Origin: Lanius collurio
Taxonomy: Eukaryota > Chordata > Aves > Passeriformes > Laniidae
DNA: 64,000 nucleotides
Reading direction: 5' to 3'
Assembly: GCA_020086605.1 (NCBI GenBank)
Contig: JACBWW010000020.1
Coordinates: 11,242,424 to 11,306,423 of the forward strand
Below, one piece after another: positions 35,701-48,990 of the stretch. A program made the position numbers and the translations under genes. The stretch's first letter is position 1; each line of letters begins with the position of its first letter. The notes beneath the pieces were generated by a model. That model saw nothing but the letters and a program-made list of their open reading frames with translations, did not search any database and was not told the DNA's origin.

Positions 35701-38142
35701 CTTTGGAAAAAGGATAAAAATTTTTGAGACCTAAGTCAAATTTCACGTGTCACAAAGACAAATGACATAGAAATTACTTTTACACTGACATATTAATTGC
35801 ATTTTGTTAAGCTCTAATTAAGGAATATCAATCATACTTCTTTAGCTTACTAAGTGCTCAGCATCCCTTTCTATACTACAGTTATCAACTACTTCATTTG
35901 GGTTTTAATCACAAGGTCAAATTTTTATTTTTCTTTATATATTACATATATATCATTGAAATTATGCTTGTTGACACAATATTATACTTAAAACATTGTA
36001 TTAAATGGTAGTTCCCTATTGACTTAGAATATATTTTCCAGGGCTTTTATGTTTCATGATTTGTATTTTAATACTAAAATAGGCCAAAGGTCATGTTGAA
36101 AATTTTATATAGACTATAAAAATGCATGACACCAAATCTACATATATATTAAATAAATTTAAGAATATTTAATTAACATGCAATCTTTTTCTTAATGCAT
36201 GTGCCTCTTATACAGCCATGCATTGCTATTTGATAGCAATACCTAGAAAAACATATCAAACATTAAAAAGCCACATTTAAAATATATTCTTCCACTAAAA
36301 TATATTTGTTGAGCAATCTATAAGAAAAAATTCTCTCTTTTTTTTTTCAGTTCAAGAGACACTGCCACCTGAGCTCGTCACTGTGTCTGATGTCCTCAGT
36401 TCAAGAACAATTTAGTATAAATAAAAGAACCATAGAAACTATTTGGAAGTTGAGGTTCAATGAACTAATTTCTTTTTCTAAATGAGCTAGTAGGTGAAGG
36501 TTATATTAAGTAGGAGGAAGAGTTACAATAAATCTTAACTTTCTTTTATTTGTGTCAAAAGTGCAAAAAATTCCAATGTCTAGGAAATTCAGCAATTGCA
36601 GTTGAAAAATGTTTTGACTGTAAGATCAGACTCGGACCATTTTCCACCTTAAAAACAGTTCATCTTTAGCAAAGGAGCATTTTAGCTATGATTGCATATT
36701 TTTAAAAGACTCTTTAATTCAAAAACAAACTGGAATTTGTCTAGTGAAGCATAAAGATGCGAGACATTCAGAACAGCATATTAAATAAGCATCTCTTCTA
36801 GCTTTTTAATTAATAGACTATAAAGCCGAGGCTGATAAATACTAACAATTTATTGACAGCAAGTTGCATCTTTGATCCTAATTGAATTCACTTACTTGTC
36901 AAACGATACATGAAAGAGTGGTTATATCTTCAGATGGCTTCATTATACATGTTTCTTATGAGCTCTGATAATTCTGTCTTTTTCAAGACCCAGAAAGGAG
37001 AAAAAAGATTCAGTTCTTCTTTAAGATCAGCAAAACACAATTGCTCGTTTACTGATTCCTCACCACATTCTGTCTTTAGGGGATATTGCCTTTACTGACA
37101 AAGCATTAGCTAAAAAAGGCTGGTAATTTCAAGAAAGCTTTGTTTCAGAATCCTCTGTAAGCTAAGCCAAGACAGTTCCTTCATATGCCTATACTGTGTG
37201 CCAGTATTAGGGAATATTCTCTTAGGAAGAAATGGTTCACCTTCTAGGTTCCTGTAACATCAGTATTTGTTGTCTGCCAAAAATGTGCCAGTGGTACTCC
37301 TCGTATAATTTCTGCTGCGGATTCCAGCTTGTCTGAATATTTTATCAGGGTCCTTATCATAATTAATTATTTTGAAATTCACATTATGAGGTGTGTGTAA
37401 CATCACTGCAACTATATGAATTCTTTGACAAAAAGATTTTATTACTGATTTATCTCTTTTTTAAAATAATTTTTTAATAAATAGATTATTAATACTGTAT
37501 TAGCAACATATAAGATTCATAGTTAAGAATCAAGAGTATAGCTGATAGTTGAATCCTGAGGTGCTTTTATAACTAAAACTTGACCTGATCCATTATGAAA
37601 TTATTTACAGCATATTGCTTTTATTGTTTTTGTTCCTTCTTCTTCCAAGTAGTGACTTGTCATGCCATTCTATTTGATTTGCCTATAGGCAAGTCCAATA
37701 TCCAGTTTGTGGCAATCTGTGTGTTTAAATAAGCTTCTGTTTCAAGCAAAATGTTTTTTAATTTTAGGTAGCAACTTACCCCTTTTCTCTAAAGACACTT
37801 TCAACATGTGATTTTTTAGCATTCAGTTGGGATAAGTAAAGTAAAAACTTTATGCTCAAACACAAGTGAAAATAATTTGAGAATTAAAATAAAGAATCAT
37901 TGCTCTGTATTTGTGCTTATGAAATAGAGTTTACATGCCATATTTTTGGAGTTTATGAGACTTTTTATAAGTTCAGGGAGAGGGATCTGAATTGCTCTCT
38001 AATGCACTATATATAAAAAAAAAAATAAGTGCCTGAGGATTGCTGCTGTGCTACAGAAAAAAAATCACTTTTAATAGCATTTTTGGTCTGCTTTTGCTTT
38101 CACATATGTTCTTCAAGAATAAGAAGAAATTTAGAATAAGGG
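29747..38142. other. Long AT-rich stretch, no gene or known repeat
   Basis: About 8.4 kb without a recognisable transposon, which stands out beside the repeat-dense flanks. It contains a GT-rich patch near 34640-34690, a perfect hairpin at 34809-34836, a smaller inverted repeat at 36222-36240 and a 130-codon basic open frame on the minus strand at 33559-33951. I cannot assign that frame to any family. Splice-like 'tttttttcag' strings occur (for example near 36350) but support no exon. Confidence 0.5.
34809..34836. repeat. Perfect 12 bp hairpin
   Basis: 'cttgaaggcatt' pairs exactly with 'aatgccttcaag' across the four-base loop 'gttt'. It is not in a recognised element. It is too short for a miRNA precursor. 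Confidence 0.8.
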
Positions 38143-38490
38143 TGTCTTGGGTTTAAAAGGAAAAGTTTTAGTGGGAGGGGGCCACAGGAGAGCCTCTGCT
38201 AGGACCCATGTGAGAGCAGTTCTTGGAGAACTCCAAACTGGGGGAAGGACCCATACTGGAGTGGTTTGTGAAGCTCTGTATTCCGTTGAAGGGACTGCAC
38301 ATGGAGCAGGAAAGCAGAAGTGATGGACTGTTAGAAATTGCCCACAGCTCCCCGTTCCCCATGCTCCTTGGGAGCTCCTTGGTAGGTGGTCACCATGCAC
38401 CTGCACATATGAGAAAAATTCAGGTATGCAGATCTCTAACTCCTCCTGCCGTGTGCCAGAAGCACCACTGCAGTCAGGCAGTATAGGAAA
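38143..38490 (+). mobile_element. Truncated LTR, relative of 48014-48990
   Basis: Starts TGTCTTGGG. It contains the module 'ggacccatactggag' followed by 'tttgtgaagctctg' and 'actgcacatggagcag', which matches the repeated modules in the LTR at 48014-48990. The 3' half, with its poly(A) and U5 regions, is absent, and the right edge near 38490 is approximate. The overlapping frames at 38131-38486 are not genes. Confidence 0.68.
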
Positions 38491-39228
38491 AGCCAGTCAG
38501 CCATAGATGTTACCTTTTTGGTAATGTGAGGAAAAACTAAAAGATAACTCAAAGTTCTAGGATAGTTAAGACTGTTCTGTACAGTCTATGTTTTTGAAAA
38601 TAATGGACAGCTAAAGTTTTTGCTCTGTGGCTTGTTACAGTCTAGGTCAGTGGTGGACCTTTAGTAAAACCCAGTGTAATTGGTTCTGTGTTCTGGAGGT
38701 GTTTAGATTTTTCCTGGATTACTGCCATAATTAGGTAACCGAATGGAGTAAATGAGGTTTGTAGACTTCAGCTGTTTGAATGATTAATCTATACATCAAG
38801 TGACAGATGTTTTGGGTTTTTTAAGAGAATTTCTTCGGCATCTTATTGATTATGTTGTCAGAACTGAAAATTAACATAAGGGCAACATAAGTCAGTTGAT
38901 CAATTCTTTACAATTAAGAGTAGCTGCTATATACAATATGCATAAATTTTTGTAGATGGGTTTTAGGGAATAATGCTGTCTGAATCAAAATGATATGACA
39001 TATCTTAGACTAATATACAACACAATTGTGAGCACTATAACATGAGGTAATTAACCTTTTACTTATATCCCTGATGCTCTATTAAAACCACTATTAGTCA
39101 CTTACTATCTCTGAAGAGATCATTTCACCAGGTTTCAGCTCAAAAATATTCACTGCATGAAAACAATAGCTGGAAGCTAATTCTACTATACTGAGTGATA
39201 TTCTTCTCAAAAGAGCAGGCAGTGAAAT
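38491..39228. other. AT-rich DNA, nothing recognised
   Basis: No gene or repeat seen. Confidence 0.55.
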
Positions 39229-39358
39229 CTATCAAGGCCAGGTTGGATGGAGCCCTGAGGAACCTGGTTTAGTGGTAGGTGTCCCTGTTCATAACAAGGA
39301 GTGGAAGTTGATGACCATTAATGTCTCTTCCAACCCAAGCCACTCTATGATTTTGTGA
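39229..39358 (+). mobile_element. CR1 LINE, 3' tail
   Basis: Plus-strand CR1 tail: 'caaggccaggttggatggag', 'gtggtaggtgtccctgttca', 'cttccaacccaagccactct', then 'atgattttgtga'. It is 130 bp long and severely 5'-truncated. Confidence 0.92.
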
Positions 39359-42300
39359 CAAGTATGTGAGCATGCCCTTGTCAGAAAAAAAAATACTGTT
39401 ATATGTAAATCTAAATGAAGAAAAATTATTTACAGCTTAGTTTTAGTATTTTTTCCATATCTAGACAAGCTCAGCCACTATTTATAACTTGTGTAATAGA
39501 TCATCTCTACATGACTGTATTGTGCTACTGGTATTGCAACATGTCTCTTGGATCTTTTAAATTGTGATATAAAGCCATTCTACAGACTGATGATCTGAGA
39601 GGTTATATCTCACACTCAATGCCTAATCACCCTTTGTTTGGTTGAAATTAGTGTAAGGATATTAATTACTTATTTCTGCAGGTATAACTTAAACTGGTTT
39701 GTAGTGGATTCAAAATTTAAATGAAATTATATTTATATTTAATGTAACATTACATGAAGTTTTGCTTCTTATATGGAGGTGACATAAAAAGATGGCAGAT
39801 ACAATTCCCCATTTTCTACTATTCTCTCAGTTGTCTTTGAATCAGCAGAGGGTTCCATCCTTCACATTAGGAAAATATAAAATTGTCAGTATTCAAATAG
39901 AAACAAGAAAGTGTTGGTTCTTTTTTTGTTTTGGCCTAAAATCAAAGGTCATCAAAAAGTTTTACACTGTAAACCTAAAGACATTTGATCTGAAGATAAT
40001 AAGACACTCCTGTTGAAAGCACATTTGACTGTAGCCCCAAAGATGAAAGGCAAGTGACTAATCATCTCAGTTCTTTGCCTGAGTTTATTTTTTTTTTAAG
40101 TATTAGAAGAGAATCTACAGAGCATAAAAGCAATACCAAAGATGAAGGTCAGTTAGAATATTGTTGTACCACCACTTATAAAGAAAACAGCTCCAATGTA
40201 TTTTAAAAAATCAAAGAGGCTTTTATGCACTCACTAATAAAAGATGCCAAAGTGCTGTTAGTAGCAGATTTAAAGTGATTTTTGCTTGTGGTGATTAAAC
40301 CCAGAAGGCATGCTTGTTTTACAAACAGAATCTAACTCCTTTTGTGTATAGTTCATGAAGACACATAATGCATTTTCTATCACAGACAAAGAAATGCAAG
40401 AGCTTTAAGACAAGAAATGCAAGAACTTTAGTATCTTTTATGTAACAGATCAGATCTAGGAGATGCTTATAATGGAAGGTTTTCATCTGACTGACCAAAC
40501 CTATTAAAGTGAGGCCCCAGTCTGCTGTTAGCTGATGTTCTTCTCCTGCTTTGAGACATTCTAATGGTAATACTGAATTAAATGAGTATACTCTGGAAAG
40601 TCTTAAAAAAACATGCAAAATAAAGATTAAAAAAAAATGAAGAGTGGATTTTGAGGAAATAATACTTAACTCACCCTTTCTTTTTACTGTGTTTCTGCTG
40701 AACAGAGATGCCTTAAGTAACATTGACTTTCATATTCACCTCAGAGATACAAGAGTACAGCTACTTCTTTGCTGCTTAGTTTCCAGAAGGATATTAAAAC
40801 ACTATTACTGAAGAGCACAGCTCATAGCATGAAAGTTTAAGGAATATTCTGAATAAATTAAGCAAACAAATACAATGGCTATCAAAAAATACTTCTGAAA
40901 AGTAGTTCTTGTGTTATTCTGGTTTTTTTATTTGCTATTCTGGCTTTCACCTTACATGATGCTTTCTGTGCTTGACTGCAGACCATATGTTTCATGTCAA
41001 ATGTACGCATTACAGAGAGCTGTGTTTGCCTGTCAGATTCTGCTTCTTCATGGACTTCACTTCTAACCAGAAACCTGTGTGGTAAAACAGAAGCATATGT
41101 CTTAAGTGAATAATTGCATTTCAAAACTATTTTAATGTTGTGTATAAAATCATGTCATTTAATTCTTTAAAACATATATTAAATAATCTAGCTGCAATTT
41201 TAATGGCAGATATTGCATGACCTGCTTCTTGTGATTCCCACGTGTGCAGATTTCAGTGTCCAGAGCAGGCATTCATGTCTACTGAATTTCATTGATGTTT
41301 TAGCTACCACAGTTGTGCTGATCCGTTTCAGTGGCATATGTGTTCACTCAATAGTTGTTCGGTGAAAGTGAATTAGATTGTTAATTCTGTTTCAGGATTC
41401 TACTCTTTTTTACTGCTGTGAACTAATTCTATTAACACACATTGAGAAACTTTGTGCCAAGATGAATAACAAGCACAAATGAAAGATAGTTCTGCAGTTC
41501 ATTAAATAGGTGATAAAAAGGCAGACTGTGTGGTAGGCAATAACAGTCAGACAGAAAGTAAACAAATAATGTTTGTCTTGGCAGAGTACTAGCTGATACG
41601 GCAATCTTTATGCAGTCTTTCCAATTTATCATGATAAAATCTGTCATCCCGATCTCAGAAAAATCAAGGCTACATTTGCAGAACTTGTTAGACACAAAAA
41701 AGATACCCTTATGATGTGTAAAATCTGGTGCCAGTCTCCATGCTTACATACTCTCTCATTGCTCCCCACACTCCCAGCAACTGTAAATGACAAGAAGCAA
41801 ACCAGCCACCAGACCAACTCCTAGATTACATCAGCTCAGCATTTAGGATGGGGTAGAACACATGGTCTATGAACCAACCTTGTCTGTTGTTGCTGTAATA
41901 ACATTCCCTGACAAATGACAGATGGCACACCCTGCATGATTAAGAAATTCACAAGTTCCCATTACTCAGCCTTGAGGACACAATAAGGCCAGGATTCCTG
42001 ACCTACTCAGCTGACTCCTGAGATGCAGGAAATGGTAGAGTCTCTATGAGATCTTCTGGAAGGCTGCATTCATCCTAGACACTGCTGGCTGTGTTGCATT
42101 TTATGTTTTGTAATAGGGGAAAGAGGGACACATATCTTTGACAGGAATTCAGGAACTTTAGTGTAATTTCAATCTTAAAAATCTAACTAAACCACAACAT
42201 TCATAACAGCTAGTCTGATACAGTGATACTGACATTCACAATCCAAAATATCCAATCAAAGCAAAATAAATATAAATATTAATACAATTAATAACTGTTG

Positions 42301-44033
42301 CACAAAATTTTCCTACTGCATTGTTTTTCTCTTGCGTTACACTTACAGTCCTGATACACAATACCGGTACTCCTCAAGAAGAATGAGGTATCACGTCAAA
42401 AGGACAGCATCCCAAATTCTTCACCAGGGTAGGTATGGTGCTGATGATTTTCTTTTCCTTAGTCTGGGATTCACTTGGGACTATTGGTGTGTATTTTCTA
42501 ACATAGTTTTACACCTTGCTTTTTTTTTATAGGTCTACAAGTCCACGTTACAGTTAAAGTTTGTATTTATTTTTAACACATACATTTTACGTGTGGGATA
42601 CTTGCTCTTTGTTCATTTTGTTACCCTTAAAATCACTTTGTCCAGATCTCTTATCTTTAACTGACTGCTGTTTATAGTCCCAGTTCCATCCAATGTCATT
42701 CTTTGCCTCTTCTATCACCATGCTATGGCTGCACTCCCTTGCACTGTCTCCTCCATCTCCCCTTTCAAAGGGCAGCACTCTGTACCCTGGTTTATCAACC
42801 TGTTGTTTTAAAGACTAAATATGCATAAAATACAGAACAGAAATATTTTTAGAGATCCTTTGAAAGTTTGGACTATTTAAATGATAAAGTCATCAGCCCA
42901 ACAAAAGTTCTGTTCTTAATATTCATGCAAAAAATCAGAAATTCTAAAGGTACTATATATGGCATAAATGCTAAAAGTATCAGTGCTATCCTATGGCAGT
43001 TATTGATAGGTTAGCATGTGAAGCATTTTGTGATCTTCATAGCTCTACAAGTTAAGATAGACAATCAATCATGTTAACTGAGCAATATCTTATCTGCATC
43101 CTCTGTACAGAAAAAAACAAATCATGATGAATAGCAGGTTCAGACAGTGAAGCGTTAGACACAAAAACAGGGTAAGTAAAATAATTTTATCCAAGTAGTA
43201 TTCTTTATTTTTTCTAGAAAGAAAGAAATACCACTTCTGCACCCTAGCTTCAAAAAGATTGAAAAAGGAGGGAAGAAAGGGGAGTGCCGTCTCCAGTCAT
43301 GCCTGAAGTTAGTGTTCTTCCTGCAGTGGTGGCTATGCCATGCCATGAGACACACTGTGGTGTTTAGAGAAGCATACTGCCCTGCTATGTATGCCCTGCT
43401 GTATGCAAGACAAATTGAAAAGTTACAGTTCAGCCCAGTCCAGAAATTTACTGGTCCATATGTCCTTGTAAATGTAATCAATAATGAAATCACAAAGGAA
43501 AAAAAAGAGAAATTATACTTTAAAAGAAGATGGTGAAGCAAAGAAGCAACAACAACAACTCTAAGAACACAAAGAGAGAAGCTGAAGCAGAAAGAAAAAA
43601 ATAGTTTTGCTTTTGGAATACAATTTGAAATGTAATGACTTGATGCAGATGCAACATCTGGTTCTGTGCAAAACCAGATTAATCTGCATCCCTTGATATC
43701 TTCAAAACGTGTAACAAAACTGAAGAGAAACTTGAAGGCCATATTCTTTCTGGTTGGTACTCAGTTGAGCCTGAATTTATGTCTACTTGATAGGTAATGA
43801 ATTCCTGATGATGTCTGAAAACATTAAATAAAATATTAGTTTTAGTATAATTATTTCACATTTCTGTTTCTCAGTAGTATTGAAGAGATGCTTAATTGTA
43901 TACCACCTGCTACTTTCATTTTGACATGCCATCCATTAAACTTTGGTCCACAACAGCTAGGAGCTAGCATTTGCTCTTGGGGAAGTAAGGAGGACAGGGA
44001 AAGTGCTACAGAAACACACATTAACATATCAGC

Positions 44034-44059
44034 TTTTTTTTTTTTTTTTTTTTTTTTTT
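44034..44059. repeat. Poly(T) tract
   Basis: Twenty-six T residues. It accounts for the F-run and K-run in the frames crossing it. Confidence 0.9.
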
Positions 44060-45654
44060 CCAGAGAAAAAATTCTCAAAATAGTCATAGCTGCAATAATT
44101 TGTAAAGACCTATCTGAAGCATGTGCACACCATTTATTGTCACCTTCCACCCCCTGCAGGTGTTATGATGCATCTTGCAGATAACTGGCCTATGGAGAAC
44201 ATGACTACTGAGCAAATACACAAAAATAAACTTTTTCAATACACTTGGTAAAATCAGGAGTTAGGACTTTTTGTTATTTTTAAGAGAAAAAGAAAGAAAA
44301 ATGTTGCTTCTCACAAGCTTACAATCCCCTGTATAAAGGTTGGGAAGTGCATTGCAATGTTCCTTTTATCTTTTTAGGACTGAACATTGGTACCAACAAC
44401 ATAACAAGAAGTATTGCCAGAAACTATAAAGAAAAATCAATATTATAATTGAAAGGGATGAGGCTTAGCAGGGAACCAATATCATAGGTGTAAGGTTTTA
44501 AATTATTAGTGCTGGAAGCATAAAAGTGGTGCTGATCTGCAGTTAAACACTACATTCAATGGAATGCAATGGAAACAAGAATGGACTGGAAGAAAATTAA
44601 CATGCTGAAAAGGTGCTTTTTTTGTATGTCACCTAACCCTCAAAGTACTAAAAATTATTACTTTATTTTTTCCCCTCATCCTTTGTCATGTAAGTTCAAA
44701 ATCCAACACAAGTGTGTTCCTGCAAATGGCTGACAACAGTTATAGTTTTAATCACCAATGATTTCTAAAGCTGATCTCAATCCAAGACCTTCTCTGAAGT
44801 GACACACCAAACCACACATTGTTTCATTTTCATATCTGCAAAATTATTCTGTAAATGTTGCATATTACAATAATTGAAATTGCCATTTGGAAAAATAATG
44901 TCTATGAAAAATTAAATTAATTATTTTTGTGACTATATGTTGTGTAACTACTTTGTCTTTAGCTCACAAGGTAAAATCACATGGAAGAAAAGAATAGGCA
45001 TCAATCTGCTAAAGATTCTGAATTAGACTTGTATTGCTTACAGAAAGTTATCATAACAAAGAGAACATAGAGCCAAATAAAAAACTTAATTTAATTTCTT
45101 CCATTTTTCAGTAATTTTATAGCCAAAAAGAATTAATAATAAACAAAATAAAATAGAAGATATTTAAAATAATTTTAAAAACCAAAACATATGAGGTTTA
45201 AAGTTTGCAAGTAAAGTTTGAAATTTTCCCTTTTATTCACTGGACTTAAGAATTTTTCCAGTTGGTCAGAACTCAGCACTGTGCATAGGAAAGTATAGAT
45301 AAAATATCTAGTGTATCTTTTCAAAACCTCATCTCTTAAACATGGTACTTGCTCGTTTTTAGTATTATTAGTACTTTAACAAATAGCATAATTGTGAAGC
45401 TCATTGCTACTTGTGAAACATTTTCTATTCAGCTTTTAATCTCCTTTAGAAGATGATAGAATTGTAAGGAACAAATGCAGAGTTGACATAACAAAATGAC
45501 ATGGTTATCAGTTCCCAGCCTGCAATTCATATCAGTAAGCACTGAGGTTTCATTAATATTATCAAGATTACAGAATTACAGTTAGAATGAATGCTGTCAC
45601 ATCTGCAGATGGTTGTCATTGGGGTTTTTATCATGACTGTAAAGAATATTCTGC

Positions 45655-45686
45655 ATATATATACATATGTGTATATATACATATGT
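45655..45686. repeat. Tandem 16 bp AT-rich duplication
   Basis: Two 16 bp units ending 'tatatatacatatgt' sit side by side and differ in one base. The whole is nearly self-complementary, so it is prone to form a cruciform. Confidence 0.8.
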
Positions 45687-46360
45687 AACATAAGAGTCAG
45701 CACATTCCTTTTTCAGAATATCTAATCATATAAATTTTCAGTACATAATATTTAATCTATTGTGGCAAAAATCTTGTTTGTCAAATGCCATTGCATACAT
45801 TTATAGAAGTAACTTGCCTTGTCAGGTGAAAAACAGAATTGAAGGAGATCAGGGAGTAAGTAACTACAATTCTAACAACATATTAGAAGTAGTTAAGTCT
45901 TAGTTAAGTATTAATGAGTCCCAGACTAGTTAAGTATTACCAGGAGACAGGATCTAGGCAGGTAAATATTTCACACCTTTAAAGAAAAGGTATTTTTGTG
46001 GTACAGAAGACTGTGGACCTGATTCAAAGAAGCAGCTTTGTTCAGGCCACTAAGTAATAGCTTATGGGTGATATAGACAGCCAGTCAGCCAGATCAAATT
46101 ACTGATCAGTTCTATACAGTTGCAGTAATGACCAAAACAGTTAACATTTGTCAGAAATTAAAAGTTCATGCTGGATATTCACTTTTAACTCACAATAAGG
46201 ACACACAAGTCCTAAAGAGACAGGACACTGAAATATCCCCTTACAAATATACTGATTAACAGTGAAGGTAGAAAAATATACTATGAAACATTATATTTTG
46301 AAGGAGATATTTCTAAAAGGAGATACTTCAAAAATACCTTATATAATTTCTGATATAATG

Positions 46361-46932
46361 TGTGCTTGCAAATTCTGCAGGGAAAGAAATAGGGTGCAGC
46401 CTGATACCATAAGGCAAATCACTCTTACTGTGGTGTAGAAAGCCACAATTTCTGCAAAGCATCTGCAAACAACATCCAGGAGTATAATTCCCTTGCAGTC
46501 TGTCTCGTTGCTGCAACCACATGACAGAAGACTGTTTCTTACATAAAGAACACGTGCTGACTTTCTTCCTGAGCTCCACTGACAGACCACAGTAGAAAAG
46601 ATGACTAAAAATTCCCATATTCCAAATCTCCTCCCCATCCTCCTTGCCCCCTGCCTTATATACAGAGCATGAGGTCACATGATCTGGAATATCCCTCTGG
46701 TCAGTTTGGGTCACCTGTTCTGGCTCTGTCTCCTCCCAGCTGCCCATGCACCACCAGTCTTCTCACCAGTGTGGCAGGACAAAAAGCAGAAAAGGCCTTG
46801 GCTCTGTGTAAGCTCTGCTCAGCAAGGACAAAAACATCTCTATTATCATCACTATGTTCAGCACAAATCCAAAACTGGGTCCTATACTAGGCACTGTGTA
46901 GAAAATTAATGCTACCTCAGCCAAAACCAGCA
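46361..46932 (-). mobile_element. Solo ERV LTR related to 12201 in its U3
   Basis: The right half (46640-46932) aligns with the U3 of 12201-12775: 'gagcatgaggtcacatgatc', 'ggaatatccctctggtcagt', 'gttcagcacaaatccaaaac', then the end 'ccaaaaccagca'. A minus-strand TATATAA lies at 46656-46662. The left half (R-U5) is different from 12201, which suggests a sister family or a recombinant LTR. The left edge near 46361 is approximate and no target duplication was found. The frames at 46328-46909 are by-products. Confidence 0.78.
46656..46662 (-). promoter_or_regulatory. TATA box of LTR
   Basis: Minus-strand TATATAA at the expected U3-R boundary of the LTR; activity unknown. Confidence 0.55.
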
Positions 46933-48013
46933 GAGTTTTGTTTCTGAAAACGATGCTAAAATTATTTTTGTCATCCTCCTTATCTGTATACTCTCTTATA
47001 CATGACAGTCACTATGAACAGTACAGAAATTTTCCCTTAGAGCTGTGTTCCTGAAAATTACTAAACCATGCAAAATCCTTTTTGTTCATGGGAAGGTTAT
47101 ACAAAAAAACAAAAAAAAACCCCAAAAAACAAAGCAACCAAACAAAATAACAACAAAACACCTAGGAAAAATGCATTACATTTCTGGAGATTTTAACTAA
47201 GTTCTGAAAGCAGCCTTACTACTGGAGTCATCACTGAAAAAGAGAGATATCTGCTTATTATTGTAATTTCCCACTTCAGGCTGTAGATACTTGTTGTTCT
47301 GCACTTATGCCCTAAATTAATATACCTGAACACTATTAACTACTCTTTACTTCCTTAAAAGGTTGTAGCTATACTGCAATCCATGTATAAAAAACTCTAG
47401 TTAAAACATAGCTGCTTTGCAAATGTATTTTTCAAAGTAATTTTTTGAATTTCAATGGCTAAGTCAATATATAATATCTTTTAGTGATACCTGAAATACA
47501 TAATAACATATAATAATATTTTATACAATTCTCTGTATATTACATATTTCCTATATACTACATGTTTATAATATCTAATATATAGTGTTTATTAAGATTA
47601 TATCTTTTGAAAAAAAACCCTAATTAATCAAGAAAATATTAGTATTCTTTGGTTTTAAATATGTTATAAAATGTAAATACCTGCTGTTTGTGATTACATG
47701 TTCATCTTAAGCAACACTATGTTTTCGGTGAAATGAAATGCTTGTAAACAGAGATAGCTTTGTCTCTCAGCAATTCCTATTCAGGACTGAATACTCACAA
47801 CTATTCTTTCAGTTATTCTCAGAGCTTTACATTGCTCTGTCAAGATTTCTTTTTGCTAGTATCACAAGAGGTTTTGGAAAATTGTGGGTTGCATACTTGT
47901 CCCAGTGCTTAGAACTAAATATTGTATACGTCGCTATTGTACCTCTGAAGTAAAAAATATTCACTTTCACACATGGGCAATATTTTCAATATACACATTG
48001 TATTGTGTTTGAG
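46933..48013. other. AT-rich DNA with an A/C-rich patch
   Basis: No gene. A low-complexity CAAAA-type tract is listed separately. Confidence 0.55.
47100..47163. repeat. A-rich CAAAA-type low-complexity tract
   Basis: Runs of A interrupted by single or paired C residues over about 60 bp. Confidence 0.8.
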
Positions 48014-48990
48014 TGACAAGGTTTGGTAATATGGGAGCTACAAGGGGTGGCTTCTGTGAGAGGCTTCCCACATGTCTGACAGAGCCAGTGCCAGCTGGAT
48101 GCAAGACGGATCTGCTACTGGCCAAGGCCAAGTCCACCAGCAATGGTCATACTGCTTCTGGGATAACAGACATCACAGGGAGGGCAAAAAGCTACTGCAC
48201 AGCTACAACCACAGAGGAGTGAGAATATGTGACAGGAACAACTCTGCAGACACCCAGTGCAGAAGGAGGAGCAGGAACTGGTCCAGGCACTGGAGCTGAG
48301 ATTCCCCTGCAGCCCATGAAGGATCCCACACCAGAGCAAGCGGATGCCCAGAGGAGACTGTCACACTATGGGAAGACCATGCTGGAGCAGGCTCCTGACT
48401 GGAGCTGTGGCCCCATGGAGAGAAAAGCCCGTGGCTTTTCTGGCAGACTGTGTGACCCCAGGGGAGCCCACGCCCCAGTTCCTGAAGTCCTGTGGAAGGG
48501 GCCCATGGTGGAGCAGTTTGTGAAGAACTACAAGCCATGTAAAAAGCTCACATTGGAGAACTCCCTGAAGAACTGTCTCCCATGAGAGAAACCCCACACT
48601 GGAACAAGGGAAGAGTGTAAGGAATCCTCCCCATAAAGAGGAAGAAGCAGTAGAAACAATGCATAAAGAATAGAATGCAATCTAATCCCCTGCATGTTCT
48701 GGGGAAGGAGGACAAGAGATCAGGGGTAGTACTGAACCCATGAAGAAAGGGGGGGTAGAGAGACAGTTTTAAGATATGGGTTTTTTTTCCTCATTACATT
48801 TATTTGATTTGATTGGTAGTAAATTCTATTACTTTCCTCAAGTCAACTCTGTTTTGTCTGTGACAGCAAGTGAAAAGGATCTCTCTCTGCCCTGTCTCCT
48901 TATATTTTCTCTCCCCTGTCCAGTTGAGGAGGGGAGTGATAAAGCAGCTTTGGTGGGCATCTGGCACCCAGCCAGGGTCAACCCTCTACA
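48014..48990 (+). mobile_element. ERV LTR, long, with internal modules
   Basis: Starts TGACAAGGTTTGG and ends near 'accctctaca', about 977 bp. The 5' part has 'gagaggcttcccacatgtct' and 'acagagccagtgccagctgg'. The middle has five degenerate modules with the core 'c(c)cacnctggagca'. The 3' part has AGTAAA as a poly(A)-like signal (48818-48823), 'tctcccctgtccagttgagg' and 'gggcatctggcacccagcca'. This is a recognised type of avian ERV LTR; no family name is given. A 5 bp duplication is not clear ('ttgag' left, 'cccat' right). The 118-codon frame at 48229-48585 reads through the modules and is not a viral gene that I recognise. Confidence 0.82.

Larger units (their letters stand above)
39359..46360. 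other. AT-rich DNA with simple repeats, no gene
   Basis: About 7 kb without a recognised transposon. A 195-codon minus-strand frame at 43155-43742 is rich in F, S and L and has no family resemblance; it reads pyrimidine-rich complement. A T run lies at 44034-44059 and a duplicated AT motif at 45655-45686. Confidence 0.5.

Noticed and set aside
36330..36420. Possible splice acceptor and exon after 'ttttttttcag'
   Set aside because: No downstream open frame of note and no matching donor; such strings are frequent in AT-rich DNA.
43155..43742. 195-codon minus-strand frame
   Set aside because: F/S/L-rich translation of a purine-rich plus strand; no recognisable motif, and an overlapping plus-strand frame is equally open.
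46328..46747. 139-codon minus-strand frame
   Set aside because: Covers the transcribed part of an LTR; no family resemblance.
48229..48585. 118-codon plus-strand frame
   Set aside because: Reads through the degenerate modules of an ERV LTR and has no viral protein signature.
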